Positions 12,732-25,565 of a stretch of 64,000 nucleotides of DNA are shown piece by piece. The notes under the pieces are model-generated. The model was not told the DNA's origin. It did no database searches and saw only the letters and a program-made list of their open reading frames with translations. The position numbers and the translations under genes were made by a program. Numbering within the stretch: the first letter of the stretch is position 1; every line of letters starts with the position of its first letter. This DNA comes from Erythroxylum novogranatense. Taxonomy: Eukaryota; Streptophyta; Magnoliopsida; Malpighiales; Erythroxylaceae. The stretch lies in contig CM057234.1 of NCBI GenBank assembly GCA_029891385.1, positions 26,088,350 to 26,152,349 of the forward strand, read 5' to 3'.

Positions 12732-13212
12732 TGTAACATCCCGTTACTGTTAGCAAGGGTATTTTGGTCATTGGGTTGAACTGATTGGATTTTACTGCAT
12801 TCATTGACTGAGCATGTTACTGGCCTCTAATTATAGAGGAACAGGTTTATTGCATATGCATTTATTCATAGGTACTTGCATTCATGATTTCCGGGATTTG
12901 ATTGTGAGCATGAACTGACTGGACTGACTGGATTGTAATTGATTGAGAAATTAAGAGTAAGTGAGCCCGAATGACTGATTTAGAATAATCTAAGAGTGAT
13001 TGGCAACTGATAGTGGTCTATGAGAAATATTCGAGAAATTTGGGAGAAAATTCCCGGATCGGAAGTTTTGGGGTGACAGACCGATTGACTGTATAGTACT
13101 GAAAGAACTGTCCAATGGCAATGGAAAATTTAGAATTTACTAATAGGAAATAAATATGTTGAGCTACTGAAATTTTGAGACTGAAATTTGGACTGATTTG
13201 AAGACTTAGGTC

Positions 13213-13223
13213 TATATATATAG
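13213..13223 (+). promoter_or_regulatory. TATA box candidate in LTR H
   Basis: TATATATATAG followed about 50 bp on by a pyrimidine-rich leader and a donor-like AGGTAAGG at 13315. This is the same order as in the D and G LTRs. Confidence 0.5.
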
Positions 13224-13566
13224 CCTAGGTTTGAGATTTGGGAAAGTTACCTAAGGCATTAACGTTTTTCTTCTTCTTCTTCCTCTTCTCCACGGTGATT
13301 TCGATTTCCTCCATAGGTAAGGATTCTTCAATCTTTCCTCTATGGTTTTCTTCCTATTGTGCTAGCCTAACTGATTTATTGTGATTGATGAAGGTTGAGA
13401 AGGATTGGAGTGAGTTATCGTTGGTTTGAGAAAGTTTTAGGGTTTACGGCAATTCTTAGAGATTTGTGGATTTGAGTGTGATTGGTAAGTGGTTATGGTT
13501 TTAAAGTTTTTATTAGTAGTTGTTTCAAGTATTTATGGCATTTATTGGGTTAGATTGAGTGGTTAT

Positions 13567-16500
13567 TGTAACATCCCACCCCCTCCTAGAAGGGTAAAAT
13601 AGTAAAATTGGCATAGGATGAGACTAATAAGGAATAATTAGTACTGTTCGTGCATAATAGGATTGATACACAGTATCAATTGTGTACATGGAATTACGGT
13701 AAATGCATTCATGACATTCCCGGTAATTGGGTCTAACGGTATTTTATTGTGATTAACGTGGTTATGGATTTGAAAAATTATTCGAGTCATTGTTTAGCGT
13801 TTTCGATTTTAAGGATTTTAGGAATTTTTCTGGAATTTTCGGAGACAATTCCGGACCGCAAAATCGCCAATTAAGCGAACCAGTAGTTTCTCGGTAGCAA
13901 AAATCGCTACCAAAGGGCACGATAATATAGGGTATATTATTTTGGGATGAAAGTAGGGTCATTGGAGTTGAATGGAGTAAAATTTTGGACTGGATTATTA
14001 AATGACTATTTTGACTTTCCAAATACAAAGTAACCAATGGTATTTTGCCATTTATAAAATGCTTCCTTCAATGCTTACGGATGGGTATGTCTTAAGGTCT
14101 TTAAAGATTGATTTTTTTAAGGCTTTGATTTATAGCCATCCGAAGATACAAACACACAAACTTCTCCTCCATTGAAAACCATCGATTTTTTGCTTTCCTT
14201 TTCTCCATTTTCTCCATAGCTTTAAGCAAAGTTCTTTGAGCTCATCAAAGCTAGATGATGAGTATTGTATATACTTGAGAAGGAAAAGGTGGTAGCTTGG
14301 TATAAAGGTTAGAAGGTAAAAGTTGGAAGTTGGAGCTTTGAAGGAGAATTGTGTTAGGTAAGTTTTCATTATAGTTTTGAGTTTAAATGATGTCTTTTAT
14401 ATGGATTAAATGTCATGATAGTGTGGGGTAGTTACTAAAAGGGTTTAAAGCATGTATTAGGTTGAGGTAAGCATTAAAGTGATGGTTATTATGATTTGAT
14501 GAAAAGGGGATGAGGTTAGATGAAGATGCATTGAAGTTAATGATGTGGTTTGATTTTTGAATTGAATAAGGGTAATTAATTGAGTTTTTGAATGGAGGAA
14601 TTTAATGCTGCCAATTTTTCAGTGTTAGCCCTAATATATGTATGACTGTATTTATATTTAATTTGTATTTATTTTGATGTCTAGTCATGTGAAAAAGGCA
14701 TTGGAAGTGGTTGAACTAAGGTTAACCTTAAATCTGGAAAGTTGGAATTATAATTGATGTTACTGATTTAATCATAACTCATTGTGTAGATATGCAAATG
14801 AGGCAAGGTTTGTTCCCAATTAAACTTTGGGATGTTGGCTTCAATTTAGTGTGAAATAGGTGTTGTTGAATTCCAATGATAGAAGGGTGAAATTTTGCAT
14901 GGAAAGTTACTGTTCCATTGCCTGTGAACAGTAACCGCAACCATGACATCTGAGTTTTGTTGATTTTTATGAATTAATTGAGATGGAATTAGGGAGAATG
15001 GTCTTCATGGAAGTTGTAGCATATTTGATTATCTTTCCATTGCTACTGATCTTGCTATTTTTGGAATTGTTTATTGGGAGATATGAATTGATTACTAATG
15101 ACTGGTTTTGAGCAGTTTGGATGAAACCTAGCTTAAGTGTGATTTTGTGAGTTTACTGATTGGAGGCAATTTTAACATTTTATGTAGACTGAATTGGTGT
15201 GAGTGAGCTTCTGAAAAGTTGTAGAGGAAAAGATTACCTTGAAAATGACATATGGTTTGTAATTTTTAGAAGTCAGAATTGGGAGTTATGATTTTTCAAA
15301 AGTGAACCCTACATTAGGTTATGAGTGGCTGATCATAACAGAAATTTCCATAACAGTTTTGAAATTGTTAGAGATTGAATTGGAGGTTGAGTGCTTCATG
15401 GAAATTAAATTTTGAGATGTTATCTTTACAGGGATATAAAGTTCTGAATTTATTGACTTGTATACTGGAAGTTATGCTTCTTGTAAGATTACTGCCCAAA
15501 GTGAAGGATTTCAGGGACAGTGACAATGAATGAATTAATTGACTAGTTTAGAAATAGAATTTGATTTTGGATTGTTCATGAAAGTTGTAGAGGACATTGT
15601 GAACTTGTTGACCATAATTTTGTGGTAATTTATTACTGAAGAATCAGTGAGTTATGACATTGTAAATGTACTGCCCTGTGTTGATGAAAATTTAGTAGGC
15701 AGAAGGTTTGATGGGTTATTTGATACCCTTAGGGTTGGAATTGATTTTTATGGTCTTCTAGAGAATTGTAGAGCTTTTCATAAGCTTTCCAATGAGGTAT
15801 AGTGGGTATTTTTCTGATTTGTGTGCTAAAAGTTAGAGTGGATGGAAATTAAGATTGAAATCTGGAAAAAAAAAAGGCAAGGCAGCAGTGGAAACTCGCC
15901 GCCTCGCGAGGCGACGTTCAGCCTCATGGCGAGATTTAGGAGGATGGTCGCGAGGCGACGCCCGCCTCAAGAAGTGTGGCGATTTAGCCTCATGACGTCT
16001 CGCCCCCGCGAGGCGGGCGCTTCCGTATATATATATATATATTTATTTTATTTTTATTATTATTTTGATATTAAATGGTACAATTGTTCTTTTGTCAATT
16101 TCTTTCTCGTCCGACGTCCGATTGACCTGATTCCAGAGGCATCGGATTCGTTGAATATTTAATTTCATATTATGAAAGCGGAATTTTAGGCGGAATTTGG
16201 CGTAGCCCCTATCGACGGAACATGTAAACACTGTTTTATTTAATTGAGGACCTATAGAGGTCCTAATTGCATACCGTCGGCGCTATGGATTTCTAATTTT
16301 CATAGAATTTTATTATGGGAAAATATTGAATTAGGACCGAATTCATGAACATGCATATCTCATCATCATGAGCACAAATTTCATATTTAGTGACTCGTAC
16401 TTTTTCTCGATTCATATAGAGGTCCAATTGGGCGTCGATTGACCGAGCGTCACAGAGGTTTTCCGGCATTAGCTCGGAAGCAATAGGTGAGTAACCTAGA

Positions 16501-17763
16501 TGGTTTCTCAATTTTTATGTGTTTAATATTTCGCGATTATGCCATGTGGAGATAATGGATGGGTATATGTGTTTGACTTTGATTGATTTGGACCATAGGT
16601 GTATCAAATATTGGGAATGAGATAACGGTGCTACTTATGTGTATTTGTTTGTGAATGTTTACATTGGAGATCTCGGACCAAAGGTCCGAGGAAATAGGGA
16701 TTGATATCGAAGTGTTAATTATCTGTCTCGATCATGGGATGTATTTGTAAATGCGATATGGTATGACGCAATAAATTGGAAAATATATGATTGAAATACG
16801 GACCGAAGGTCCGAGGAAATGGGAAATGGCATTGAATGTAAGTGATAGAAATAGCGTAAATGAAAATTGGAACATATGCATTCATGCATAAGGACATGAT
16901 CGATAAAAAGCGATTGTATTTGGAGCAACCACCGTATCGGGGCATATCCGCCTAACGTATGTGAGAGCTTTAGCTCAACGCATGGACCTCGGGTCCAACG
17001 TATTGAGCCTCGGGCTCGATGTATCGTGGCTTCAAGCCCGATGTTTGAGAGCCATCGGCTCAACGCAATGTGCCCGTTCTTGGGACAGCCAGCGCACAGT
17101 CACAATAACATAATAAAATGGAAAGGGTCTCATGTGCATTGCATATATGGTATGATTAATCGTGGATTGTATGATAGGCGATTAGCCTTACATTTGTGAA
17201 ATGTGATTATACGTATTATTTGGTATTACTTTTGTAAATCGTGATCGTATGTGATAATTGGTAAAGTGTTTGAACATGTATGAATTGAGTGAACCATCGA
17301 TGATGGTTTCTCACTGAGTTCGCAAAACTCACCCAAAATTTGCATCTATTTTTCAGGTCCTGAAGAATACCCCAGTTGACACGGGAGTATGTCTCGTGAG
17401 CGAGTAAAGGTTAGAGATCGGGATCGGTTAGCGTCTGCATTAGTGTCTTAGTAAATTGTGTTCCGCAATCACCGTATAACAAGGCTTTGTATATTATTGA
17501 GCCCTTTGTGGTATGAATGTTTTCTTGACCGATCGATTGTAATTATTCTTTGGATGGTGTAATAACTTGGCTGGTGTATATTGAACACGGATTTTATTTA
17601 CTTACTTGTGTTTGCCGTGTGAGCGTGGAGTTAATGGCTCAAGAAGAAAAGAAAAAAATGTATCTGAATTTTAAATCGATCGATGTAGTACGCCACTCTC
17701 GTGGGACACGGACTCGGATATCACCAACGATATCGGGTTGGGTCTTACGGTGTGGGTGTTACA
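13567..17763 (+). repeat. 5' LTR of element C (4197 bp)
   Basis: Nearly identical to 21342-25565. Landmarks: TATA-like TTTATAGCC at 14128, and donor consensus AGGTAAGT with GT at 14358. The CpG patch at 15893-16025 is followed by a short AT run. Hairpins CTCGGACC/GGTCCGAG and CGGACC/GGTCCG are at 16672-16690 and 16799-16813. A micro-hairpin array lies at 16965-17061. The paired hairpins are at 17292-17331, and acceptor-like TTTTTCAG ends at 17356. The end block has a CG-rich GATATCGGG motif. Confidence 0.95.
16965..17061 (+). repeat. Micro-hairpin array in C 5' LTR
   Basis: Short inverted repeats in a row: GAGCT-TT-AGCTC (16965), GGACC-TCG-GGTCC (16984), GAGCC-TCG-GGCTC (17005), GGCTTCAAGCC (17028) and GAGCC-ATC-GGCTC (17049). 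Each is followed by a short AACG/GATG-type linker. Centres lie 19-22 bp apart. Stems differ from unit to unit but remain paired. The 3' LTR copy is at about 24752-24863, with some stems broken. Confidence 0.8.
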
Positions 17764-17769
17764 TTTAGG

Positions 17770-17782
17770 TGGTATCGAGCCC
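17770..17782 (+). other. Primer binding site of element C
   Basis: TGGTATCGAGCCC lies six bases after the LTR end. It matches the initiator-Met tRNA primer site except for one missing A (usual form TGGTATCAGAGCC). Element D has the same variant. Confidence 0.75.
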
Positions 17783-20700
17783 GATGATGACGTAATGTAT
17801 CAGGCACGATTTGGAATATAGGTTGCATGCATTTGAGTCGCGTCGTTGCGGCACCGTGGTAAGCGATCCCTAGTCGAGTCGCCGAGGATAAATCCTACGG
17901 TGCATAAGTGTCAAGTGACTAAGTGAGAGAAGAGTGAGACTGGATTAGAGTGAAAATCCCTAAAAGGGGATAATCAATTAGGAAAGGATAAAGGAAAAAA
18001 AAATGGATAAGAAGGTTGAAATTGTACTGGGTTAGAAACCCTTATAAGTGATAGTAGAATGACTGTGTTGGCCTAGACTGATTAAGAATTTCCGAATTAA
18101 ATTGACAATATTATGGTGATAGAAAAAAAAATGAAGATGTTGAGAACTTGGAGAGGTCCATTAGAGATATGGAAGCATAATGGTTATAGTAGATCTAAGT
18201 GAAATTAAAAAGCCCGGGATAGTTAGGTAATTACGATTACATTGATATGACATGAAAGGAAATATTGGAATTGAGTAAAATGTAGATGGTCCAATCGGGC
18301 ATATTTTGATTCACTGTATTCAAGTTAGAGATTAGTAGAGATAATAGCGAAATGGAAAGAAGCTCAATAAAGTATTCTAACGGTTTATTGAGAACTGAAA
18401 GAATCGAAAAGGAAAGATGTTCAGTGCCTATTTGAGTGAGATAAAAGTGTACAGATAGACTGAAATGAATTCGGGAAATGGTTATGAACTAGACCGCATA
18501 AGTTTGAAACTGAAATGATTATGTGACTATTATGCTACGAGTTTGGAAATTCGTATGATAAAATCGTAAAGGAAAAAGACAGACAGATGATTTCTACTGA
18601 TGGAGTATCGAGAAATACTGAATTAGGTGTATATGGACACGAAAATGGTAAATGGATAGGTATATAGATAGAGATAAAATGGAGTAGTATCAACGACTTT
18701 GTCGGATATTGGGGACTGTGAACACCCGATCATAGACTGTTTGAGGAAATAGAAGATAAGTAGCAGAAAACTGAAAAAAAAAAAAAGAATAAAGGAATAA
18801 TGATCATAAGCTGATAAGCCAAATTGATATGACCTTATAAGGTCAAGTTGCACGTAATGGATAGGGGAATGAGACATACAGTTTAATGATATGGTGAGAA
18901 TGAAATAAAGATCTTGAAAAGAATGAAACCCTGATAGCGGTATATGAAAAGAGTTATTGTATTTAAGTCGATTCTTGTTGGGGATATCTATTGACAATAA
19001 TGTTGATTGTGACTAATGAAATGTATGTGATGATATATGGAAATCATAAAGGAAATGAGCGGTAAATGTTTAGAGTGATTATAAGTGTGAAGTTCTTAAG
19101 AGGTTAAAGTAAGACAAAGGTGGAATGAGTGTACTGTATGAGAGGAACCGAAAAGTGATTACGGTATAGATTCTTGAATAAGTGGTAAAGAAAGTGTTTA
19201 AGGATCGCCACAAGGAACCTTCGCGAAAGGAATGTTACGATCTGTTAAATGAAGACATAAGAGTGTCTTGATTGAGATTATGCATTATAGTGAAGAAGGA
19301 TTGAAACACAATTAGGAATAATCATTGGTTGATGAGACTTTGTGGACAAAATTAAAAGTGAAATTGGGTCATAGCTCATCTTCTTTGAGATTATCGCATT
19401 GTATGTACGTAAATGTAAAGAATTACATATGAGTGAGATTTTAATTTGAGGTGATTCTATTGCAATGTGAAGTGAATCGATCTCCGTTATGATGTAAAAG
19501 CTGCTGAGGAATCTAGATTTGAAACGAAAAATAAAAGAGTCCCGAACTGAGAAGAGAGATATTAAAATAAAATGGAAAATTTTGGAGGTTTAAATATAGA
19601 TGACAAGGTATTAACATATGTTGATAGGAATGATATGAAAACAAATGAGAAGAGAAAATGGAAAAGAGTAACTGAATGGAGACAAGAGGGTCAAAAAGGG
19701 AAACTGACAATGAGGTGATGTAGTGACACCTCCATAAAGAAATTGTAGATACACTCATTGTAGACTTAATGAAAAGGGTAAAAGATGTACGGTAAAGTCA
19801 ATAAGACCCTAGTAGGGATTTATGCGAAGGAAGAAAATGGTAATAACTGTGATTAGAGACAGAATATGTTTGGAAGTGTTGAACAGTGAAAAGTGAAAAG
19901 AACGATGGGACTAATTGAGGAATCTGATACTGATGATATACATACATTGGAAAGAGTGGGCAGCGAGTATTGAACTGTGACAATATGTTGAACGAGTATG
20001 AAATAAATTGAACTGACTGTGATAAATGGTATTAGTGCCATTCTCATGATTGAAAGCCTTGGAGACTGTAGATTCCTATAATCATACACTGTGTTAATTT
20101 GAGGGAAGAGACGGGTATAGATACGACAATGCTAGAATGAACAAACAATTCTGCCTACTACCCTTAACTAGTGAACAGATAATGCTTTAATGAACAGATC
20201 CATTACAGATATTGGGATTGTCAATGATTGTCTAGCAGATTATGGGTTATTGTGAGGAGTTTCTGGAAAATTGAAGTTGTAAAAATAGTGATAAGAAAGG
20301 TTAAGAGTGCAGAAAGAAAAAGGGGGAAATCTTATGATGAGTTTGAATATACGAATGGAATTGGAAAACTATAGTGAACAAAAGTCTAAGTATGTGGAAC
20401 CGATAAAAGGGTACTAGAACAAGAAAGTGAACAGTTGAAGTTAGACATTCTAGTAAGCATATGTGAAAAGTGAAATTGAGTAATTGTAGGTATAGAATGA
20501 AGTGATTCTTGGCTCAAGAGTTTATAGATTGAATGTCTAATAAGAAAAAGGTTTGATTATGTTCTTGTAATAGAGTTTTGATTCATGGAGAATATATCTT
20601 GTTACACTTTGCATAGGCCTACCGAGAGTTAATGACCATAATGGATTTGAGACTAAAATGTGTGAGAAAAGGAAAGTGACTTAGGAAGCTGTATGGTTAG

Positions 20701-21302
20701 CTAAAGTGGAATCGGATCGGACAAATGAGATAGAGTAAATCGATATCCGGATGAAGTGTGTGAACACTATAGAGCAAATGAAGTGTCTTACGAGAATCGA
20801 ATTTGAACATAAAGTGAATGGCATATTAAGGGTCGCATTAGGTACATTGTTCTCGATGATAGTAAATTGGAATTAAATGTCACTGTCTTGGTACCAAAGG
20901 AATGTAAATCGTCCCTGACGTGATTAAGGGAGGTACCAAAGACATGGAGATGTCCTCAATGGAATACGAATTGGACTATATGGCACTGTGGGAAAAAGGT
21001 ATTAGACGGATAAAATGTGATCAGCGAATAGAGTTGAAAATACTGAACTGAGTAATATATCGGAACCAAAGGTCGTGACTATTCTAGAAATGGTAAGTGA
21101 GATAGCTAAGAAAATGAGATCGTCAACTGATAGTCTTGTCAAATCCGTTGACTGTACTAAGTGATAATGAGTTAGCCAAATTAGTAACTGAGTTACGGAC
21201 TGAGAGTGATTACTGCGATCACTCCAAAAGTGAATCATTAAGTGGAAAAGTATATGGGATATGAAGAATCATATGATTACTGTCATAGGGAATCGTTGAC
21301 TG

Positions 21303-21341
21303 AGAATTTCGAGGACGAAATTCTTATAAAGAGGGGAGAAT
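21303..21341 (+). other. Pre-PPT hairpin and polypurine tract of element C
   Basis: AGAATTTCG-AGGA-CGAAATTCT at 21303-21324 forms a 9-bp stem with a four-base loop. The PPT AAAGAGGGGAGAAT ends at 21341, directly before the 3' LTR. The same arrangement occurs in B, D and E. Confidence 0.85.
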
Positions 21342-24300
21342 TGTAACATCCTACCCCCTCCTAGAAGGGTAAAATAGTAAAATTGGCATAGGATGAGACT
21401 AATAAGGAATAATTAGTCTTGTTAGGTGCAGATAATAGGATTGATACACAGTATCAATTGTGTACATGGAATTACGGTAAATGCATTCATGACATTCCCG
21501 GTAATTGGGTCTAACGGTATTTTATTGTGATTAACGTGGTTATGGGATTTGAAAAATTATTCGAGTCTTATTTGTTTAGCGTTTTTCGATTTTAGGATTT
21601 TAGGAATTTTTCTGGAATTTTTCGAGACAATTCCGGATCGCAAAATCGCCAATTCAGCGTAACAGTAGTTTCTCGGTAGCAAAAATCGCTACCATGGCAC
21701 AAGAATATGGGGTATATTATTTTGGGACTGAAAGTAGGGTCATTGGAGTTGAATGGAGTAAAATTTTGGACTGGATTATTAAATGACTATTTTGACTTTC
21801 CAAATACAAAGTAACCAATGGTATTTTGCCATTTATAAAATGCTTCCTTCAATGCTTACGGATGGGTATATCTTAAGGTCTTTAAAGATTGATTTTTTTA
21901 AGGCTTTGTTTTATAGCCATCCGAAGATACAAACACACAAACTTCTCCTCCATTGAAAACCATCGATTTTTTGCTTTCCTTTTCTCCATTTTCTCCATAG
22001 CTTTAAGCAAAGTTCTTTGAGCTCATCAAAGCTAGATGATGAGTATTGTATATACTTGAGAAGGAAAAGGTGGTAGCTTGGTATAAAGGTTAGAAGGTAA
22101 AAGTTGGAAGTTGGAGCTTTGAAGGAGAATTGTGTTAGGTAAGTTTTCATTATAGTTTTGAGTTTAAATGATGTCTTTTATATGGATTAAATGTCATGAT
22201 AGTGTGGGTAGTTACTAAAAGGGTTTAAAGCATGTATTAGGTTGAGGTAAGCATTAAAGTGATGGTTATTATGATTTGATGAAAAGGGGATGAGGTTAGA
22301 TGAAGATGCATTGAAGTTAATGATGTGGTTTGATTTTTGAATTGAATAAGGGTAATTAATTGAGTTTTTGAATGGAGGATTTTAATGCTGCCAATTTTTC
22401 AGTGTTAGCCCTAATATATGTATGACTGTATTTATATTTAATTTGTATTTATTTTGATGTCTAGTCATGTGAAAAAGGCATTGGAAGTGGTTGAACTAAG
22501 GTTAACCTTAAATCTGGAAAGTTGGAATTATAATTGATGTTACTGATTTAATCATAACTCATTGTGTAGATATGCAAATGAGGCAAGGTTTGTGCCCAAT
22601 TAAACTTTGGGATGTTGGATTCAATTTAGTGTGAAATAGGTGTTGTTGAATTCCAATGATAGAAGGGTGAAATTTTGCATGGAAAGTTACTGTTCCATTG
22701 CCTGTGAACAGTAACCGCAACCATGACATCTGAGTTTTGTTGATTTTTATGAATTAATTGAGATGGAATTAGGGAGAATGGTCTTCATGGAAGTTGTAGC
22801 ATATTTGATTATCTTTCCATTGCTATGGATCTTGCTATTTTTGGAATTGTGTATTGGGAGATATGAATTGATTACTAATGACTGGTTTTGAGCAGTTTGG
22901 ATGAAACCTAGCTTAAGTGTGATTTTGTGAGTTTACTGATTGGAGGCAATTTTAACATTTTATGTAGACTGAATTGGTGTGAGTGAGCTTCTGAAAAGTT
23001 GTAGAGGAAAAGATTACCTTGAAAATGACATATGGTTTGTAATTTTTAGAAGTCAGAATTGGGAGTTATGATTTTTCAAAAGTGAACCCTACATTAGGTT
23101 ATGAGTGGCTGATCATAACAGAAACTTCCATAACAGTTTTGAAATTGTTAGAGATTGAATTGGAGGTTGAGTGCTTCATGGAAATTGAATTTTGAGATGT
23201 TATCTTTACAGGGATATAAAGTTCTGAATTTATTGACTTGTATACTGGAAGTTATGCTTCTTGTAAGATTACTGCCCAAAGTGAAGGATTTCAGGGACAG
23301 TGACAATGAATGAATTAATTGACTAGTTTAGAAATAGAATTTGATTTTGGATTGTTCATGAAAGTTGTAGAGGACATTGTGAACTTGTTGACCATATTTT
23401 TGTGGTAATTTAGTACTGAAGAATCAGTGAGTTATGACATTGTAAATGTACTGCCCTGTGTTGATGAAAATTTAGTAGGCAGAAGGTTTGATGGGTTATT
23501 TGATACCCTTAGGGTTGGAATTGATTTTTATGGTCTTCTAGAGAATTGTAGAGCTTTTCATAAGCTTTCCAATGAGGTATAGTGGGTATTTTTCTGATTT
23601 GTGTGCTAAAAGTTAGAGTGGATGGAAATTAAGATTGAAATCTGGAAAAAAAAAAGGGCAAGGCAGCAGTGGAAACTCGCCGTCTCGCGAGGGCGACGTT
23701 TCGCCTCGCGAGGGCGAGATTTAGGAGGATGGTCGCGAGGGCGACGCCTCGCCCTCGCGATGAAGTGAGGCGATTTCGCCTCGCGAGGGCGGCGTCTCGC
23801 CCCCGCGAGGCGGGCGCTTCCGTATATATATATATTTATTTTATTTTTGATTATTATTTTGATATTAAATGGTACAATTGTTCTTTTGTCAATTTCTTTC
23901 CCGTCCGACGTCCGATTGACCTGATTCCAGAGGCATCGGATTCGTTGAATATTTAATTTCATATTATGAGAAAACGGGAATTTTTAGACGGAATTTGACG
24001 TAGCCTATTGACGGAACATGTAAACACTGTTTTATTTAATTGAGGACCTATAGAGGTCCGAATTGCAAACCGTCGGCGCTATGGATTTCTAATTTTTCAT
24101 AGAATTTTATTATGGGAAAATATTGAATTAGGACTGGGAATTCATGAACATGCATATCTCATCATCATGAGCACAAATTTCATATTTAGTGACTCGTATT
24201 TTTCTCGATTCATATAGAGGTCCAATTGGGCGTCGATTGACCGACGTCACGAGGTTTTCGGCATTAGCTCGGAAGCAATAGGTGAGTAACCTAGATGGTT

Positions 24301-25565
24301 TCTCAATTTTTTATGTGTTTAATATTTGCGATTATGCCATGTGGAGATAATGGATGGGTATATGTGTGTTTGACTTTGATTGATTTGGACCATAGGTGTC
24401 TCAAATATTGGGAATGAGATAACGGTGCTACTTGTGTGTGATTGTTTGTGAATGTTTACATTGGAGATCTCGGACCAAAGGTCCAAGGAAATAGGGATTG
24501 ATATCGAAGTGTTAATTATCTGTCTCGATACATGGGATGTATTTGTAAATGCGATATGGTATGACGAATAAATTGGAAAAATATATGATTGAAATCGGAC
24601 CAAGGTCCGAGGAAATGGGAAATGGCATTGAATGTAAGTGATAGAAATAAGCGTAAATGGAAATTGGAACATATGCATTCATGCATAAGGACATGATCGA
24701 TAAAAGCGCCAGGATCGAGCAGCGCCACCGTGTCAGGCATATCGCCTAACGATGTGAGAGCTTTTACTCAACGCATGTGACCTCGTGTCCAACGTATTGA
24801 GCCTCGGGCTCGATGTATCGTGGCTTCAAGCCCAATGTTTGAGCCATCGCTCAACGCAATGTGCCCGTTCATTGGGACAGGTTTCAGTATGCAGTCACAA
24901 TAACATAATAAAATGGAAAGGGTCTCATGTGCATTGCATATATGGTATGATTAATCGTGGATTGTATGATAGGCGATTCGCCTTACATTTGTGAAATGTG
25001 ATTATACGTATTATTTGGTATTACTTTTGTAAATCGTGATCGTATGTGATAATTGGTAAAGTGTTTGAACATGCATGAATTGAGTGAACCATCGATGATG
25101 GTTTCTCACCGAGTTCGCAAAACTCACCCAAAATTTGCATCTATTTTCAGGTCTCAAGAATACCCGGCTGACACGGAGTATGTCTCTTGAGACGAGTAAA
25201 GGTTAGAGATCGGGATCGAGTTCGCGTCGCATTAGTGTCTTAGTAAATTGTGTTCCGCAATCATCGTATAACAAGGCTTTGTATATTTACTGAGCCCTTT
25301 GTGGTATGAATGTTTTACTGCACTGACTGATTGTAATTATTACTGGATGACTGTAATAACCGAAACTGGTGTATATTGAACACGGATTTTATTTACTTAC
25401 TGTGTTTGCCGTGTGAACGTGGAGTTAATGGCTACAAGAAGAAAAGAGAAAAAAAATGTATACTGAATTTTAAATCGACTGATGTAGTACGCCACTCTCG
25501 TGGGACACGGACTCGGATATCACCAACGATATCGGGTTCGGGTCTTACGGGTGTGGGGTGTTACA
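21342..25565 (+). repeat. 3' LTR of element C (4224 bp)
   Basis: Partner of the 5' LTR. Donor-like GT at 22139, CpG patch 23677-23822, micro-hairpin array near 24752-24863, and acceptor-like TTTTCAG ending at 25150. Most of the LTR is base-identical to the 5' copy. Differences cluster in the CpG patch and at CTG/CAG/CCGG sites. Confidence 0.95.

Larger units (their letters stand above)
17764..21341 (+). other. Internal region of element C, non-coding
   Basis: 3.6 kb of AT-rich sequence, purine-biased on the + strand, with no frame longer than about 120 codons and none resembling a known protein. A weak relic of the RNase H ALKxWRHYLY stretch is visible at about 20036-20080 (TTGAAAGCCTTGGAGAC), at 64% of the internal length. 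The same motif sits at 64% in element B. I infer a decayed pol ancestry. Confidence 0.6.
13567..25565 (+). mobile_element. Element C: LARD-like non-coding LTR retrotransposon inside H
   Basis: Two LTRs of 4197 and 4224 bp flank a 3578 bp internal region that has a PBS and PPT but no open frame of protein-coding character. LTRs start TGTAACATCC and end GTGTTACA. Flanks GTTAT (13562-13566) and GTTAG (25566-25570) are a target duplication with one mismatch. Large LTRs with a non-coding interior fit the LARD class of plant non-autonomous elements. The proteins must have come from another element. Its LTR 3' end resembles those of D and E. Confidence 0.92.

Noticed and set aside
16672..17061. Hairpins as transcription terminators
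   Set aside because: No U-run follows them, and intrinsic terminators of this kind are bacterial; this is plant nuclear DNA.
18623..20089. Minus-strand frames rich in Ser, Phe, Tyr and Ile in the C interior (and similar ones in D and E)
   Set aside because: They are the complement of purine-biased non-coding sequence. They have no domain and are not shared between elements.
23606..23962. Open frames on both strands rich in Arg/Ala/Pro across the CpG patch of C
   Set aside because: They arise from the low-stop GC-rich repeat patch, are not conserved in frame between the two LTRs, and resemble no protein.
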